Source of the DNA: UBA11869 sp964544965
GTDB taxonomy: Bacteria > Pseudomonadota > Gammaproteobacteria > Eutrophobiales > Eutrophobiaceae
Length of the DNA stretch: 32,206 nucleotides
Direction of reading: 5' to 3'
Assembly (NCBI GenBank): GCA_964544965.1
Contig: CAZJED010000012.1
Location: 1 to 32,206, forward strand
Shown: one piece after another, positions 1 through 7,936 of the stretch
How the letters are laid out: every line of letters begins with the position of its first letter
Numbering within the stretch: position 1 is the first letter of the stretch
Program-made: the position numbers and the translations under genes
Notes under the pieces: generated by a model
What the model was told of the DNA's origin: nothing
Databases searched by the model: none
The model's input: the letters and a program-made list of their open reading frames with translations, nothing else

Positions 1-153
1 ATCTTTCTTCACAATCATAGATAAATCTCTGCACTAATGTATTAGAGTGAACTTGCTATGCTATTGATTATATTAGAGATATGAAATTTCTGCTTAATTT
101 CTGCAGACATTGAAGAACAGCAAGTTACTGATTATAAAGAATTATATCATATA

Positions 154-1950
154 CTATGATTTTTTGTCAATTATAGCAATGATGATCCAACCAGATTCTG
201 GTTTTATCTCGTTATTTACAACAAAAACATGTAAACGTTTTTTATCATCGATTGCAAACATAGGAATAATATTTTTTTCATGCTCCTTTAGGTATTGTTC
301 AAATGTAAATTCATCACTTAGTTGAGTGCTTTTTATTTCAGCCTGGTTTCTCAAACGATACGCGAGTTTACCGTAATCGGCATCTTCACTAAAAAGTTCA
401 TAACCTCTATGTTTAGTAGATACAATGTGTTTGTCTTCAGTATGTTTTTCACGCGTTGTTTTTAATTCATAGATATTTTTTGGCCCAAATTCAGATTTGA
501 ATCTTAAGCATGCCAATGTGTCTAAATTTAATCGTCCTGACATAGCGAGTAATTTTCCTAAACCGACAAGGTTTAGATTTCTATCGGCATGCTCAGAAAC
601 TGGATTTCCGAAATAGGTTTCCAGTCCATCCATTCTCGCTAGTCTTATATTTTCCCAAGTACTATCCGTTAGTAGCGTCTTAAAACCATGAGACTGTAAT
701 TCTTTCCCAATCGCTCGAGCAACATTACCCGCTCCGATAATTAATAGCCCAGTTGGTGGTGGCTCCCGAACTTTTAGAAAATCTGCAATATATCGTGCCG
801 TTATGCTTTGAATGACAACAGTACCAATTATTATCACAAAGGTAAGTGGGACAATTAAGACTGCTTCTGAGTAACCCGCTTCTTCAAGTCGTAGCGCAAA
901 TAAAGATGAAATAGCAGCGGCAACAATTCCACGTGGGCCTATCCATGAAATCATTAGTTTTTCATTAACTGATAGGTCAGAACCAATCGAAGAAATAAAA
1001 ACCGAAATAGGTCTTGCAATAAATATAATAATTCCAAGTAAAATTATTGCAGGCCATCCAACAAGAATTAATTCATGTAATTCAATTCTAGCAGCAAGAA
1101 TAATAAAGAGAGCTGAAATTAATAAAACACTTAAACTTTCTTTAAAATCCAAGATATTATCAATATCCATATCTTTCATGTTAGCCATGGTGATCCCCAT
1201 AATTGTGACAGCTAACAGCCCCGATTCAGTTTCAATCATTTCAGAAGAAACAAATATTGCAAAAACAGAAATTAGTGTAAAAATATTTCTGAGATATTGT
1301 GGTACGTGTTGTTTTCGTAATAATTCTCCTATTAACCACCCTGAAACGAAGCCAATAAAAAAGCCTGAAAGAATAATTTTTCCAAAGGTAAGAAGAATTA
1401 CCCCCAACGCATTATCCTGTTGTCCTGATATAATGAAATCGAAAACCAAAACTGCAAGTAAAGCGCCTAAAGGATCAATAACGATACCCTCCCAACGAAG
1501 TACGTTAGCCACTTTTATATTCGGCCTTACTATTCTCAGCATTGGAATAATGACGGTTGGACCTGTCACGACTACAACAGCGCCAAATAAAAAAGCAAGT
1601 TCTATTGGGAGATCGAGTAAACGATATGTACTATAACCAATGATAATCCAAGTTATTAATGCACCGATACTAACCAGATTACTAACAGTTTTACCGTGGC
1701 CACGTATGTCTTCAAATTTTAAAGTTAAACTACCTTCAAAAAGTATTACCGCAACAGATAAGGAAATAAATGGAAATAATAAATTTCCTAATAATGCATC
1801 GGGATCAAGTAAATTAAGTCCGGGACCTGCAATAATTCCTACAGTTAGAAGAAAAAGAATGGATGGTATTCTTACCCACCAAGCAAACCATTGACAGACA
1901 ATACCTAGTACACCAATACTGGCGACGGATAATAAGATTTGATTATCCAT
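154..1950 (-). CDS. CPA1-type cation/proton antiporter with C-terminal TrkA-N domain
   Basis: Inner-membrane monovalent cation/H+ antiporter, 598 residues. The first ~390 residues are a dense series of hydrophobic segments typical of the Na+/H+ exchanger fold, roughly a dozen helices. TGPTVI (129-134), EGIVIDP (154-160, with candidate ion-site acids E154 and D159) and GPRGIVAAA (338-346) fit the NhaP/CPA1 family. After REPPPTG a Rossmann nucleotide-binding segment begins, with GAGNVA at 406-411, which fits a TrkA-N (RCK-type) regulatory domain. Such fusions usually sense NAD(H) or nucleotides and control Na+ or K+ efflux. The ion specificity cannot be read from sequence. It is the last gene of the minus-strand fabA-fabB cluster, 55 bases after the preceding gene. 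The ATG at 1950 has only a weak GGAAG about 13 bases upstream. Confidence in family is high; confidence in the transported ion is low. Confidence 0.88.
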   Translation of the reverse strand: MDNQILLSVASIGVLGIVCQWFAWWVRIPSILFLLTVGIIAGPGLNLLDPDALLGNLLFPFISLSVAVILFEGSLTLKFEDIRGHGKTVSNLVSIGALITWIIIGYSTYRLLDLPIELAFLFGAVVVVTGPTVIIPMLRIVRPNIKVANVLRWEGIVIDPLGALLAVLVFDFIISGQQDNALGVILLTFGKIILSGFFIGFVSGWLIGELLRKQHVPQYLRNIFTLISVFAIFVSSEMIETESGLLAVTIMGITMANMKDMDIDNILDFKESLSVLLISALFIILAARIELHELILVGWPAIILLGIIIFIARPISVFISSIGSDLSVNEKLMISWIGPRGIVAAAISSLFALRLEEAGYSEAVLIVPLTFVIIIGTVVIQSITARYIADFLKVREPPPTGLLIIGAGNVARAIGKELQSHGFKTLLTDSTWENIRLARMDGLETYFGNPVSEHADRNLNLVGLGKLLAMSGRLNLDTLACLRFKSEFGPKNIYELKTTREKHTEDKHIVSTKHRGYELFSEDADYGKLAYRLRNQAEIKSTQLSDEFTFEQYLKEHEKNIIPMFAIDDKKRLHVFVVNNEIKPESGWIIIAIIDKKS

Positions 1951-2005
1951 TTCTATTTAATCTTCCGTTGTTTGAAATTATTTTTAATTTGAGCCGCATG
2001 GTAAT

Positions 2006-2608
2006 TTATACATCTTTTCTATAATGATGTTGAGCACCCATGATAATTCTTAATAGGGCTTCTTGTAATATCGACTCATTATCGTTGCTAAACAGAGAGA
2101 AAATTAATAATAGTTCACCAACAGCTAATGCACCCTGTGTTAAGAATTTATATTCACCAGAATCTGCCGTACTGTCAGACAGGTTAAACCAATAACCAGT
2201 TCCATTCAGCCCAGTAATTTTTTCTAAAATTAACTCAGATTGATCCGAACCAATTAACGCCTCTTTCCCTGTTTTTTTAACTAAGGAATATATGTATTTG
2301 GGAGACAAAATATTTCGTCCAAAACCATTATCCCAAAGTACAGATAGATTTAATTGATATATTTCCTCTTTATCTTTGTCAAGATTATAAAACGTTATGA
2401 TAGGTGGTTGGTTATTTCCGGGTATTGTAAAATTATAATTCCAGACTTTAGGCACATCCATTATGAGTTCACCATGTCCTGGTATTAAAAATGATTCAGA
2501 TTCAGTCTGGTAGCCTAGATTATTTTCTTTCGCTGCGTGAACATTATTTATATTTAAAGAAAATAGCAGTATATTTAATTTAATTATAATTTTAATGAAT
2601 CTATTCAT
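2006..2608 (-). CDS. exported protein of unknown function
   Basis: I do not recognise a named family. From the ATG at 2608 the product is 200 residues and starts with a plausible Sec signal peptide: MNRFIK, a hydrophobic core (IIIKLNILLFSLNI), then a likely cleavage at VHA|A. No lipobox cysteine is seen. The mature part begins with FLIPGHGELIMDVPKVW, a pattern I associate with small periplasmic hypothetical proteins of Proteobacteria, and is otherwise soluble and probably beta-rich. An in-frame ATG at 2638 would add ten polar residues ahead of the signal peptide. Neither start has a convincing Shine-Dalgarno, so I prefer 2608 because of the signal peptide. It lies between fabB (20 bases from fabB to the longer start) and the antiporter gene, so it is probably co-transcribed with them. 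A function in the cell envelope is inference only. Confidence 0.7.
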   Translation of the reverse strand: MNRFIKIIIKLNILLFSLNINNVHAAKENNLGYQTESESFLIPGHGELIMDVPKVWNYNFTIPGNNQPPIITFYNLDKDKEEIYQLNLSVLWDNGFGRNILSPKYIYSLVKKTGKEALIGSDQSELILEKITGLNGTGYWFNLSDSTADSGEYKFLTQGALAVGELLLIFSLFSNDNESILQEALLRIIMGAQHHYRKDV

Positions 2609-2658
2609 AACAGGATTTTGAGATGATTGGATTGACATCTCTAGGCAGTGTTTAATTT

Positions 2659-3873
2659 TTATCCGTATTTTCTAAATATAACAGAAGCATTTGTCCCACC
2701 AAATCCAAAGCTATTAGACATAACCGTTTTTAATCGGGGACCATCGATTTTTTTTCTAGCAATGGGCATATTTTCCGCATCTGGGTCAATTTCTGAAATG
2801 TTTATTGATTTGGCGACAAAATCATTTTCCAGCATCAATAGACTATAGATTGATTCATTTGAACCAGCGGCACCGAGTCCATGACCAGTTTGCGATTTCG
2901 TTGCACTAATTATCGGGATTTTTTCTTTAAAAACTTCTTTTATTGCAGTTAATTCGGCAATGTCACCAGCAGGTGTGCTTGTTGCATGTGCATTAATATA
3001 ATCGATAGGTGTATCAACAGATTCTAGCGCTTGTTGCATGCATCTAGACGCACCTTCTCCGGTGGGTTTGACCATATCAAACCCATCTGAGGTTGCTCCA
3101 TAACCAATTATCTCAGCATAAATTTTTGCGTTTCGGGAAATAGCGTGTTCCATTTCTTCGAGAACGAGAACACTTCCTCCGCCTGATATAACAAAACCAT
3201 CGCGATGTGAATCATAAGGGCGTGAAGCTTGCTCTGGTGTTTCATTATATTTTGATGAGAGTGCCCCCATGCTGTCGAATAATAATGTTGATGTCCAATG
3301 AATTTCATCTCCGCCTCCTGCAAAGATAATATTTTGTTTTCCGGTCTGAATTAGTTCATAAGCATTACCAATACAGTGTGCACTTGTAGCACAAGCGGAC
3401 GCGATGGAATAATTAACACCTTTAATTTCAAACGCAACTGAAAGACAGGCGCTGTTTGAGCTCGTCATTATTCTGGGAACCATTGTTGGACTTACTTTGC
3501 GCGCACCACGCGAACGAAGCGTGTCAATTACATCCAACATATTTTCATTTGAACTTCCTCCCTGACCAACGATTATCCCAGTGCCATTATTAGAGACATC
3601 ATTTTTATCGAGTACGGCATCTTCAATTGCCTCTTGCATTGCTATATAACAATAGGCAGCACTTTTACCCATAAACCGTTTTTGTTTTCGATCTATAAAT
3701 GTATCTAAGTCAATATTAATCGACCCATGTACGTGGGAACGGAATTCAAACTCAGCATATTCTGGGCAGTATTTAATACCAGACTTTCCATTTTTTAAAG
3801 ACTCCAATACTTCTATCTTATTATTTCCAATACTGGATACAATTCCTAGACCTGTAACGACAACTCTTTTCAA
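2659..3873 (-). CDS. fabB: beta-ketoacyl-ACP synthase I
   Basis: Condensing enzyme of type II fatty acid synthesis. It adds malonyl-ACP units and is required to elongate the cis-3-decenoyl-ACP made by FabA, so it commits chains to unsaturated fatty acids. The product has 404 residues, the usual length. The Cys-His-His triad is complete: C161 in SIASACATSAH, H296 in NAHATSTPAGD and H331 in KSQTGHGLGAAGSNE. The N-terminus MKRVVVTGLGIVSSIG and the C-terminal SNSFGFGGTNAS are typical of the family. KAS I is chosen over KAS II (FabF) because of the direct fabA-fabB pairing, 11 bases apart, as in Pseudomonas; sequence alone would leave some doubt. Confidence 0.94.
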   Translation of the reverse strand: MKRVVVTGLGIVSSIGNNKIEVLESLKNGKSGIKYCPEYAEFEFRSHVHGSINIDLDTFIDRKQKRFMGKSAAYCYIAMQEAIEDAVLDKNDVSNNGTGIIVGQGGSSNENMLDVIDTLRSRGARKVSPTMVPRIMTSSNSACLSVAFEIKGVNYSIASACATSAHCIGNAYELIQTGKQNIIFAGGGDEIHWTSTLLFDSMGALSSKYNETPEQASRPYDSHRDGFVISGGGSVLVLEEMEHAISRNAKIYAEIIGYGATSDGFDMVKPTGEGASRCMQQALESVDTPIDYINAHATSTPAGDIAELTAIKEVFKEKIPIISATKSQTGHGLGAAGSNESIYSLLMLENDFVAKSINISEIDPDAENMPIARKKIDGPRLKTVMSNSFGFGGTNASVIFRKYG

Positions 3874-3884
3874 TTTAAATATTC

Positions 3885-4400
3885 CTAAAAGTCTTCAGTT
3901 GATTTAAATAAGCCGACACGCAAATCTTCAGCTGTATAAATTTCTTTGCCATCAATCAACATGCTCCCATCTGCAACACCCATGACCAATTTTCTTAACA
4001 TAACTCTTCTCATATCAATACGGTATGTAACTAATTTATTTTTTGGTGTGACTTGACCAGAAAATTTAACAGTGCCTGCACCGAGAGCACGTCCCCTACC
4101 TTCTGCTCCTGACCAACCTAAAAAGAATCCAACTAACTGCCACATCGCATCTAACCCAAGACAGCCAGGCATAACCGGATCTTCTTTAAAATGACAATCA
4201 AAGAACCACAGATCAGGAGCGATATCTAATTCGGCTGTAATCACTCCTTTGTTTGCTTTACCGCCATCCTCAGTTATGTTAACGATACGATCAAACATTA
4301 ACATTGGCTTTAGTGGTAATTGAGCATTATTTTCACCAAACATTTTTCCGTGTCCGCAAACGATTAGTTCTTCTTGTGTGTAGCTATTTTTCTTGCTCAT
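3885..4400 (-). CDS. fabA: bifunctional 3-hydroxydecanoyl-ACP dehydratase/isomerase
   Basis: Dehydrates 3-hydroxydecanoyl-ACP and isomerises trans-2- to cis-3-decenoyl-ACP, the branch point to unsaturated fatty acids. It is a cytoplasmic homodimer with a hot-dog fold. At 171 residues it matches the E. coli protein (172). The catalytic pair is visible at H70 in FFDCHFKEDPVMPG and D84 in LGLDAMWQ, followed by LVGFFLGW. It is the first gene of the minus-strand cluster, with fabB following after 11 bases. The divergent 141-base gap to ispG must hold its promoter: TATACT on the minus strand at 4465-4460 is a possible -10, but I find no good -35 for it. The start at 4400 lacks a strong Shine-Dalgarno. 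Confidence 0.96.
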   Translation of the reverse strand: MSKKNSYTQEELIVCGHGKMFGENNAQLPLKPMLMFDRIVNITEDGGKANKGVITAELDIAPDLWFFDCHFKEDPVMPGCLGLDAMWQLVGFFLGWSGAEGRGRALGAGTVKFSGQVTPKNKLVTYRIDMRRVMLRKLVMGVADGSMLIDGKEIYTAEDLRVGLFKSTEDF

Positions 4401-4475
4401 ATATGGATTAGTATCTCATGTCAGTAGTTTTTTTTCTAAAAAAAACGAATGATGAATATAGTATACTAACAATTC

Positions 4476-4503
4476 TTGACAGTGGTTTTTTGACCATTAG
4501 ACT
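4476..4503 (+). promoter_or_regulatory. candidate sigma-70 promoter for ispG
   Basis: A perfect -35 hexamer TTGACA (4476-4481) is followed after 16 bases by TAGACT (4498-4503, four of six matches to TATAAT). Initiation near 4510 would give a leader of about 30 bases before the preferred ispG start. The position between the divergent fabA and ispG genes fits. This is pattern matching only. Confidence 0.4.
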
Positions 4504-4541
4504 TTAGATTATGTTTGATATTGTTATGTTTAATACCATTA

Positions 4542-5759
4542 ATGTCTCTAGATAGACGTCATAGTGTTGCCGTAAAGGTCGGCTCTGTAACTATTGGGGG
4601 TAACAACCCAATCGTTATTCAGTCAATGACCAATACTGATACAGCAGATGTCGACGCAACAACGAAGCAAGTGCAAGAACTAGCTGTAGCAGGATCGGAG
4701 TTGGTAAGGATAACTGTTAATACTAATGAAGCTGCTGCAGAGGTTGCAAAAATTCGGGAAAAACTTGATACCCTTGGTTGCCATGTACCTCTAGTTGGCG
4801 ACTTTCATTATAACGGCCATAAGCTTTTACTTGATTATCCAGAATGTGCTCAGGCGCTAGATAAATATCGGATTAATCCAGGAAATGTTGGGTTTGGCAA
4901 AAAAAAGGATAATCAATATGCAATTATGATTGAACAGGCTATTAAATATGATAAACCAGTTAGAATTGGAGTGAATTGGGGCAGCTTAGATCAAGAATTA
5001 TTAACAAAAATGATGGACGAGAATGCTAAGCAGCCAACACCTCTAGGTACCGATGAAGTGATGCAAGAAGCATTAATTGTTTCTGCATTAAAAAGTGCAG
5101 AAAGAGCAGTTGAACTGGGTTTACCAAAAGATCATATAATTTTGTCATGTAAAGTGAGCGGAGTTCAAAAATTAATATCAGTTTATAGGGACATTGCACA
5201 GAGATGTGATTACGCATTACATCTTGGTTTAACTGAAGCAGGAATGGGTTCAAAGGGAATTGTTGCCTCCACGGCATCACTTGGTGTGTTATTACAAGAG
5301 GGAATTGGCGATACAATTCGAATTTCACTTACACCTGAGCCAGAAGGAGATAGATGCAATGAAGTAATTGTTGCTCAGGAAATATTACAAACAATGGGGC
5401 TTCGTTCGTTTACTCCGCTTGTGACAGCTTGTCCAGGATGCGGAAGAACAACTAGTACTGTCTTTCAAGAACTAGCAGAAAAAATACAAACCTATGTACG
5501 AAATCAAATGCCAATATGGCGGGAGAAATATACTGGGGTGGAAGATATGAATCTTGCTGTTATGGGCTGTGTTGTTAATGGTCCTGGCGAGAGCAAGCAT
5601 GCTGATATTGGCATTAGTCTCCCAGGCACAGGAGAGAATCCTTCCGCGCCTGTCTTTATTGATGGAGAAAAAACAGTCACTTTGAAGGGCGATAGTATTG
5701 CTGAAGATTTTCAAAAAATTGTGGACGATTATGTAAAGAAAAAATATTCAATCAAATAA
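4542..5759 (+). CDS. ispG: 4-hydroxy-3-methylbut-2-enyl diphosphate synthase (flavodoxin/ferredoxin)
   Basis: Penultimate enzyme of the MEP isoprenoid pathway. It reductively converts the cyclic diphosphate MEcPP to HMBPP using a [4Fe-4S] cluster. From the ATG at 4542 it has 405 residues. The cluster ligands are visible: C297 and C300 in TACPGCGRTT, C343 and E350 in MGCVVNGPGE. An in-frame TTG at 4515 would add nine residues (MILLCLIPL), but MSLDRRHSV reads as the natural N-terminus, so I start at 4542. The protein is about 30 residues longer than the E. coli enzyme (372). The extra length includes KYRINPGNVGFGKKKDNQYA and the GVNWGSLDQ region, as in the longer forms I associate with beta- and some gammaproteobacteria. 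It has no close operon partner; acs starts 111 bases downstream. Confidence 0.95.
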   Translation: MSLDRRHSVAVKVGSVTIGGNNPIVIQSMTNTDTADVDATTKQVQELAVAGSELVRITVNTNEAAAEVAKIREKLDTLGCHVPLVGDFHYNGHKLLLDYPECAQALDKYRINPGNVGFGKKKDNQYAIMIEQAIKYDKPVRIGVNWGSLDQELLTKMMDENAKQPTPLGTDEVMQEALIVSALKSAERAVELGLPKDHIILSCKVSGVQKLISVYRDIAQRCDYALHLGLTEAGMGSKGIVASTASLGVLLQEGIGDTIRISLTPEPEGDRCNEVIVAQEILQTMGLRSFTPLVTACPGCGRTTSTVFQELAEKIQTYVRNQMPIWREKYTGVEDMNLAVMGCVVNGPGESKHADIGISLPGTGENPSAPVFIDGEKTVTLKGDSIAEDFQKIVDDYVKKKYSIK

Positions 5760-5858
5760 AGAGCATTGTTTGTAACTAATTAAGTAGTAAGATGCATCTA
5801 ATAGCACCCATCAAACTATAAACCCAGTGATTTAATGTATTAAAAATAATTTTTTCTC

Positions 5859-5866
5859 GGGAGGAG
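5859..5866 (+). promoter_or_regulatory. strong ribosome binding site of acs
   Basis: An uninterrupted GGGAGGAG precedes the acs ATG at 5871 with short spacing. It is the strongest Shine-Dalgarno seen in the window, where many genes have none, and suggests that acs is heavily translated when transcribed. Exact edges are within a base or two. Confidence 0.7.
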
Positions 5867-5870
5867 AAAA

Positions 5871-7808
5871 ATGGCAGAAGAGAAAGTATATAAAGTACTT
5901 ACCGATATTGCTAAACACGCATTTATAGATGATGACAAATACCAAAAAATGTACACACGCTCTATTGAAAAATCAGATATTTTTTGGGGAGAGCAAGCCG
6001 AGAAATTTTTAACTTGGTTCTCAAAATGGGATAAGGTTCAGCATTGGGATTATAACAATGTAGATATTAATTGGTTTACCAATGCTAAGTTAAATGTAAG
6101 CTACAATTGCCTCGATCGTCATCTTGAAAAACGCGGAGACCAAGTTGCTATAATTTGGGAAGGCGATGAACCAGATGTTGATAAACATATTACTTATAGA
6201 GAATTGCACGCAGAGGTATGTAAGTTTGCCAATGTTTTAAAATCACGTGGCGCCAAAAAAGGCGATTGTATTTCTATTTATATGCCGATGATTCCTGAGG
6301 CAGCAGTTGCGATGCTTGCTTGCACTCGGATTGGCGCAATCCATTCAGTTGTATTTGGCGGTTTTTCACCAGAGGCTCTAAAAGACCGTATCCTAGATTC
6401 AGATTGTAAATTCGTTATCACGGCAGACGAAGGTATTCGAGGCGGACGTACCGTCCCATTAAAAGAAAATGTTGATACTGCCCTTAATAAATGTCCGAAT
6501 GTCCACACTGTTATTGTTGTAAAAAGGACGGGTAAAAATATTAACTGGAGCGATAGACGTGATATTTGGTATCAAGACGCAATGGAAAATATGTCCGCTG
6601 ATTGTCCAGCGGTTGAAATGGATGCTGAAGATCCACTATTTATTTTATATACATCAGGCTCCACAGGAAAACCGAAAGGTGTTCTACATACGACAGCCGG
6701 GTATCTTTTATATACAGCAATTACACATAAATATGTATTCGATTATCACGAGAATGATATTTATTGGTGTACAGCGGATGTGGGTTGGGTTACAGGGCAT
6801 TCTTATATAATTTATGGGCCACTTTGCAATGGTGCGACAACGCTCATGTTTGAAGGTGTGCCTACTTATCCAGATGCAAGTCGTTTTTGGCAAGTTGTCG
6901 ATAAACATAAAGTAAAAACTTTTTATACGGCACCGACTGCTATTCGTGCATTAATGTGTAAGGGGGATGAATTTGTCAAAAAAACGAATAGGGAAAGTCT
7001 TCAAATTTTAGGCACAGTAGGCGAACCAATAAATCCAGAGGCATGGGAGTGGTATTACCATGTTGTTGGAGATAGTCGCTGCTCTATTGTGGATACGTGG
7101 TGGCAAACTGAAACAGGGGGGCATCTGATAACGCCTTTGCCCGGCGCGACTAATCTCAAACCTGGCTCAGCAACGCTGCCATTTTTTGGAATCGAACCTT
7201 GTTTGATGGATGACCAAGGACAGGAAGTTATCGGCGCTGGAGAAGGTTCTCTGTGTTTTAAACGTCCCTGGCCAGGTCAAATGCGAACAGTTTTTGGCGA
7301 CCACGAACGTTTTAAAAGCACTTATTTTCAAACATACCCAGGCTTGTATTTTAGCGGTGATGGCGCGCGAAGAGATAAGGATGGATACTATTGGATTACT
7401 GGTAGAGTGGATGACGTTATTAATGTTTCAGGTCACCGTATGGGAACTGCCGAAATCGAAAGTGCGTTGGTATTGCATAACGATGTTGCAGAATCGGCTG
7501 TTGTTGGATATCCACATGAAGTCAAAGGTCAGGGCATTTATGCTTACGTAACTTTAAACGATGGAGTTACACCTAATAACGAATTAAGGCAGGAACTTGT
7601 TAAGCATGTACGTAGTGAAATTGGCTCTTTCGCAAGTCCTGATATTATTCAATGGGCACCAGGCCTACCGAAAACTCGATCTGGAAAAATTATGCGTCGA
7701 ATTTTAAGAAAAATAGCAACAAACGAAATTGATAATTTAGGCGATACAAGTACTCTTGCTGAACCTGAGGTAGTGAATAATCTCATTGAAAATAGAGAGA
7801 ACAAATAA
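5871..7808 (+). CDS. acs: acetyl-CoA synthetase (AMP-forming)
   Basis: Activates acetate with ATP and CoA to acetyl-CoA, AMP and pyrophosphate; a cytoplasmic enzyme for acetate scavenging. At 645 residues it is close to the E. coli length (652). Visible family features: the AMP-binding P-loop YTSGSTGKPKGVLHT (260-274), the WWQTETGG adenylate motif, the YFSGDGARRDKDGYYWITGR hinge region, and the C-terminal PKTRSGKIMRR with K606. That lysine is needed for adenylation and in other bacteria is the acetylation switch. The start at 5871 is fixed by the strong upstream Shine-Dalgarno. No patZ, cobB, actP or yjcH neighbour is present. Its position directly before carA is unusual, because dapB/dnaJ usually sit there in relatives. 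Confidence 0.96.
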   Translation: MAEEKVYKVLTDIAKHAFIDDDKYQKMYTRSIEKSDIFWGEQAEKFLTWFSKWDKVQHWDYNNVDINWFTNAKLNVSYNCLDRHLEKRGDQVAIIWEGDEPDVDKHITYRELHAEVCKFANVLKSRGAKKGDCISIYMPMIPEAAVAMLACTRIGAIHSVVFGGFSPEALKDRILDSDCKFVITADEGIRGGRTVPLKENVDTALNKCPNVHTVIVVKRTGKNINWSDRRDIWYQDAMENMSADCPAVEMDAEDPLFILYTSGSTGKPKGVLHTTAGYLLYTAITHKYVFDYHENDIYWCTADVGWVTGHSYIIYGPLCNGATTLMFEGVPTYPDASRFWQVVDKHKVKTFYTAPTAIRALMCKGDEFVKKTNRESLQILGTVGEPINPEAWEWYYHVVGDSRCSIVDTWWQTETGGHLITPLPGATNLKPGSATLPFFGIEPCLMDDQGQEVIGAGEGSLCFKRPWPGQMRTVFGDHERFKSTYFQTYPGLYFSGDGARRDKDGYYWITGRVDDVINVSGHRMGTAEIESALVLHNDVAESAVVGYPHEVKGQGIYAYVTLNDGVTPNNELRQELVKHVRSEIGSFASPDIIQWAPGLPKTRSGKIMRRILRKIATNEIDNLGDTSTLAEPEVVNNLIENRENK

Positions 7809-7841
7809 TACAGCCAATATTTTTTGTTCTTAATCAGCAGA

Positions 7842-7871
7842 TAGACACCTGATGTCTTGATACACTATAAT
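7842..7871 (+). promoter_or_regulatory. candidate sigma-70 promoter of carAB
   Basis: TAGACA (7842-7847, five of six matches to TTGACA), an 18-base spacer and a perfect TATAAT (7866-7871). Initiation is expected near 7878. This is the best promoter match I found in the window, and it lies 12-20 bases upstream of an intrinsic terminator rather than after it. Confidence 0.6.
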
Positions 7872-7888
7872 ACTCATCAATAGATCAG
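7849..7888. promoter_or_regulatory. two-armed TGAT/ATCA dyad around the carAB -10
   Basis: Left arm CTGATgtcTTGAT (7849-7861) and right arm ATCAAtagATCAG (7876-7888) are inverted copies with 10 of 13 positions paired, separated by 14 bases that contain the TATAAT. Each arm contains two TGAT elements eight bases apart. In DNA this could be an operator that occludes the -10. In RNA reading through from acs it could form a hairpin directly abutting the terminator. It does not resemble an ARG box, and the spacing differs from an FNR box (TTGAT-N4-ATCAA). The regulator is unknown. Confidence 0.45.
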
Positions 7889-7889
7889 C

Positions 7890-7920
7890 GGGAGTGACCA
7901 TCAAGGTTACTCCCTTTTTT
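7890..7920 (+). terminator. intrinsic terminator, probable carAB attenuator
   Basis: GGGAGTGACC (7890-7899), loop ATCAA and GGTTACTCCC (7905-7914) form a ten-pair stem with one G-U pair, followed by six T (7915-7920). It is a textbook rho-independent terminator. It could simply end acs transcripts (82 bases past that stop). However, only 16 bases separate the T run from the carA ATG, too few for a separate promoter, so transcripts that express carAB must pass through it. Confidence 0.85.
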
Positions 7921-7936
7921 ATGTCAATAAGAGGTT

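Noticed and set aside
1..153. A gene or terminator downstream of the antiporter
   Set aside because: No start with coding pattern, no stem plus T run on the minus strand, and no RNA gene signature could be seen.
1178..1894. Open frames on the plus strand opposite the antiporter gene
   Set aside because: They lie wholly antisense to a clear transporter gene, have no family features or ribosome sites, and arise from codon bias on the other strand.
4421..4447. T8/A8 run upstream of fabA as a terminator or repeat
   Set aside because: It can fold only as an AT stem with no GC pairs; more likely promoter-region A-tract sequence.
4515..4541. TTG at 4515 as the ispG start
   Set aside because: It adds a nine-residue hydrophobic extension not expected for a cytoplasmic Fe-S enzyme; the ATG at 4542 gives a natural N-terminus.
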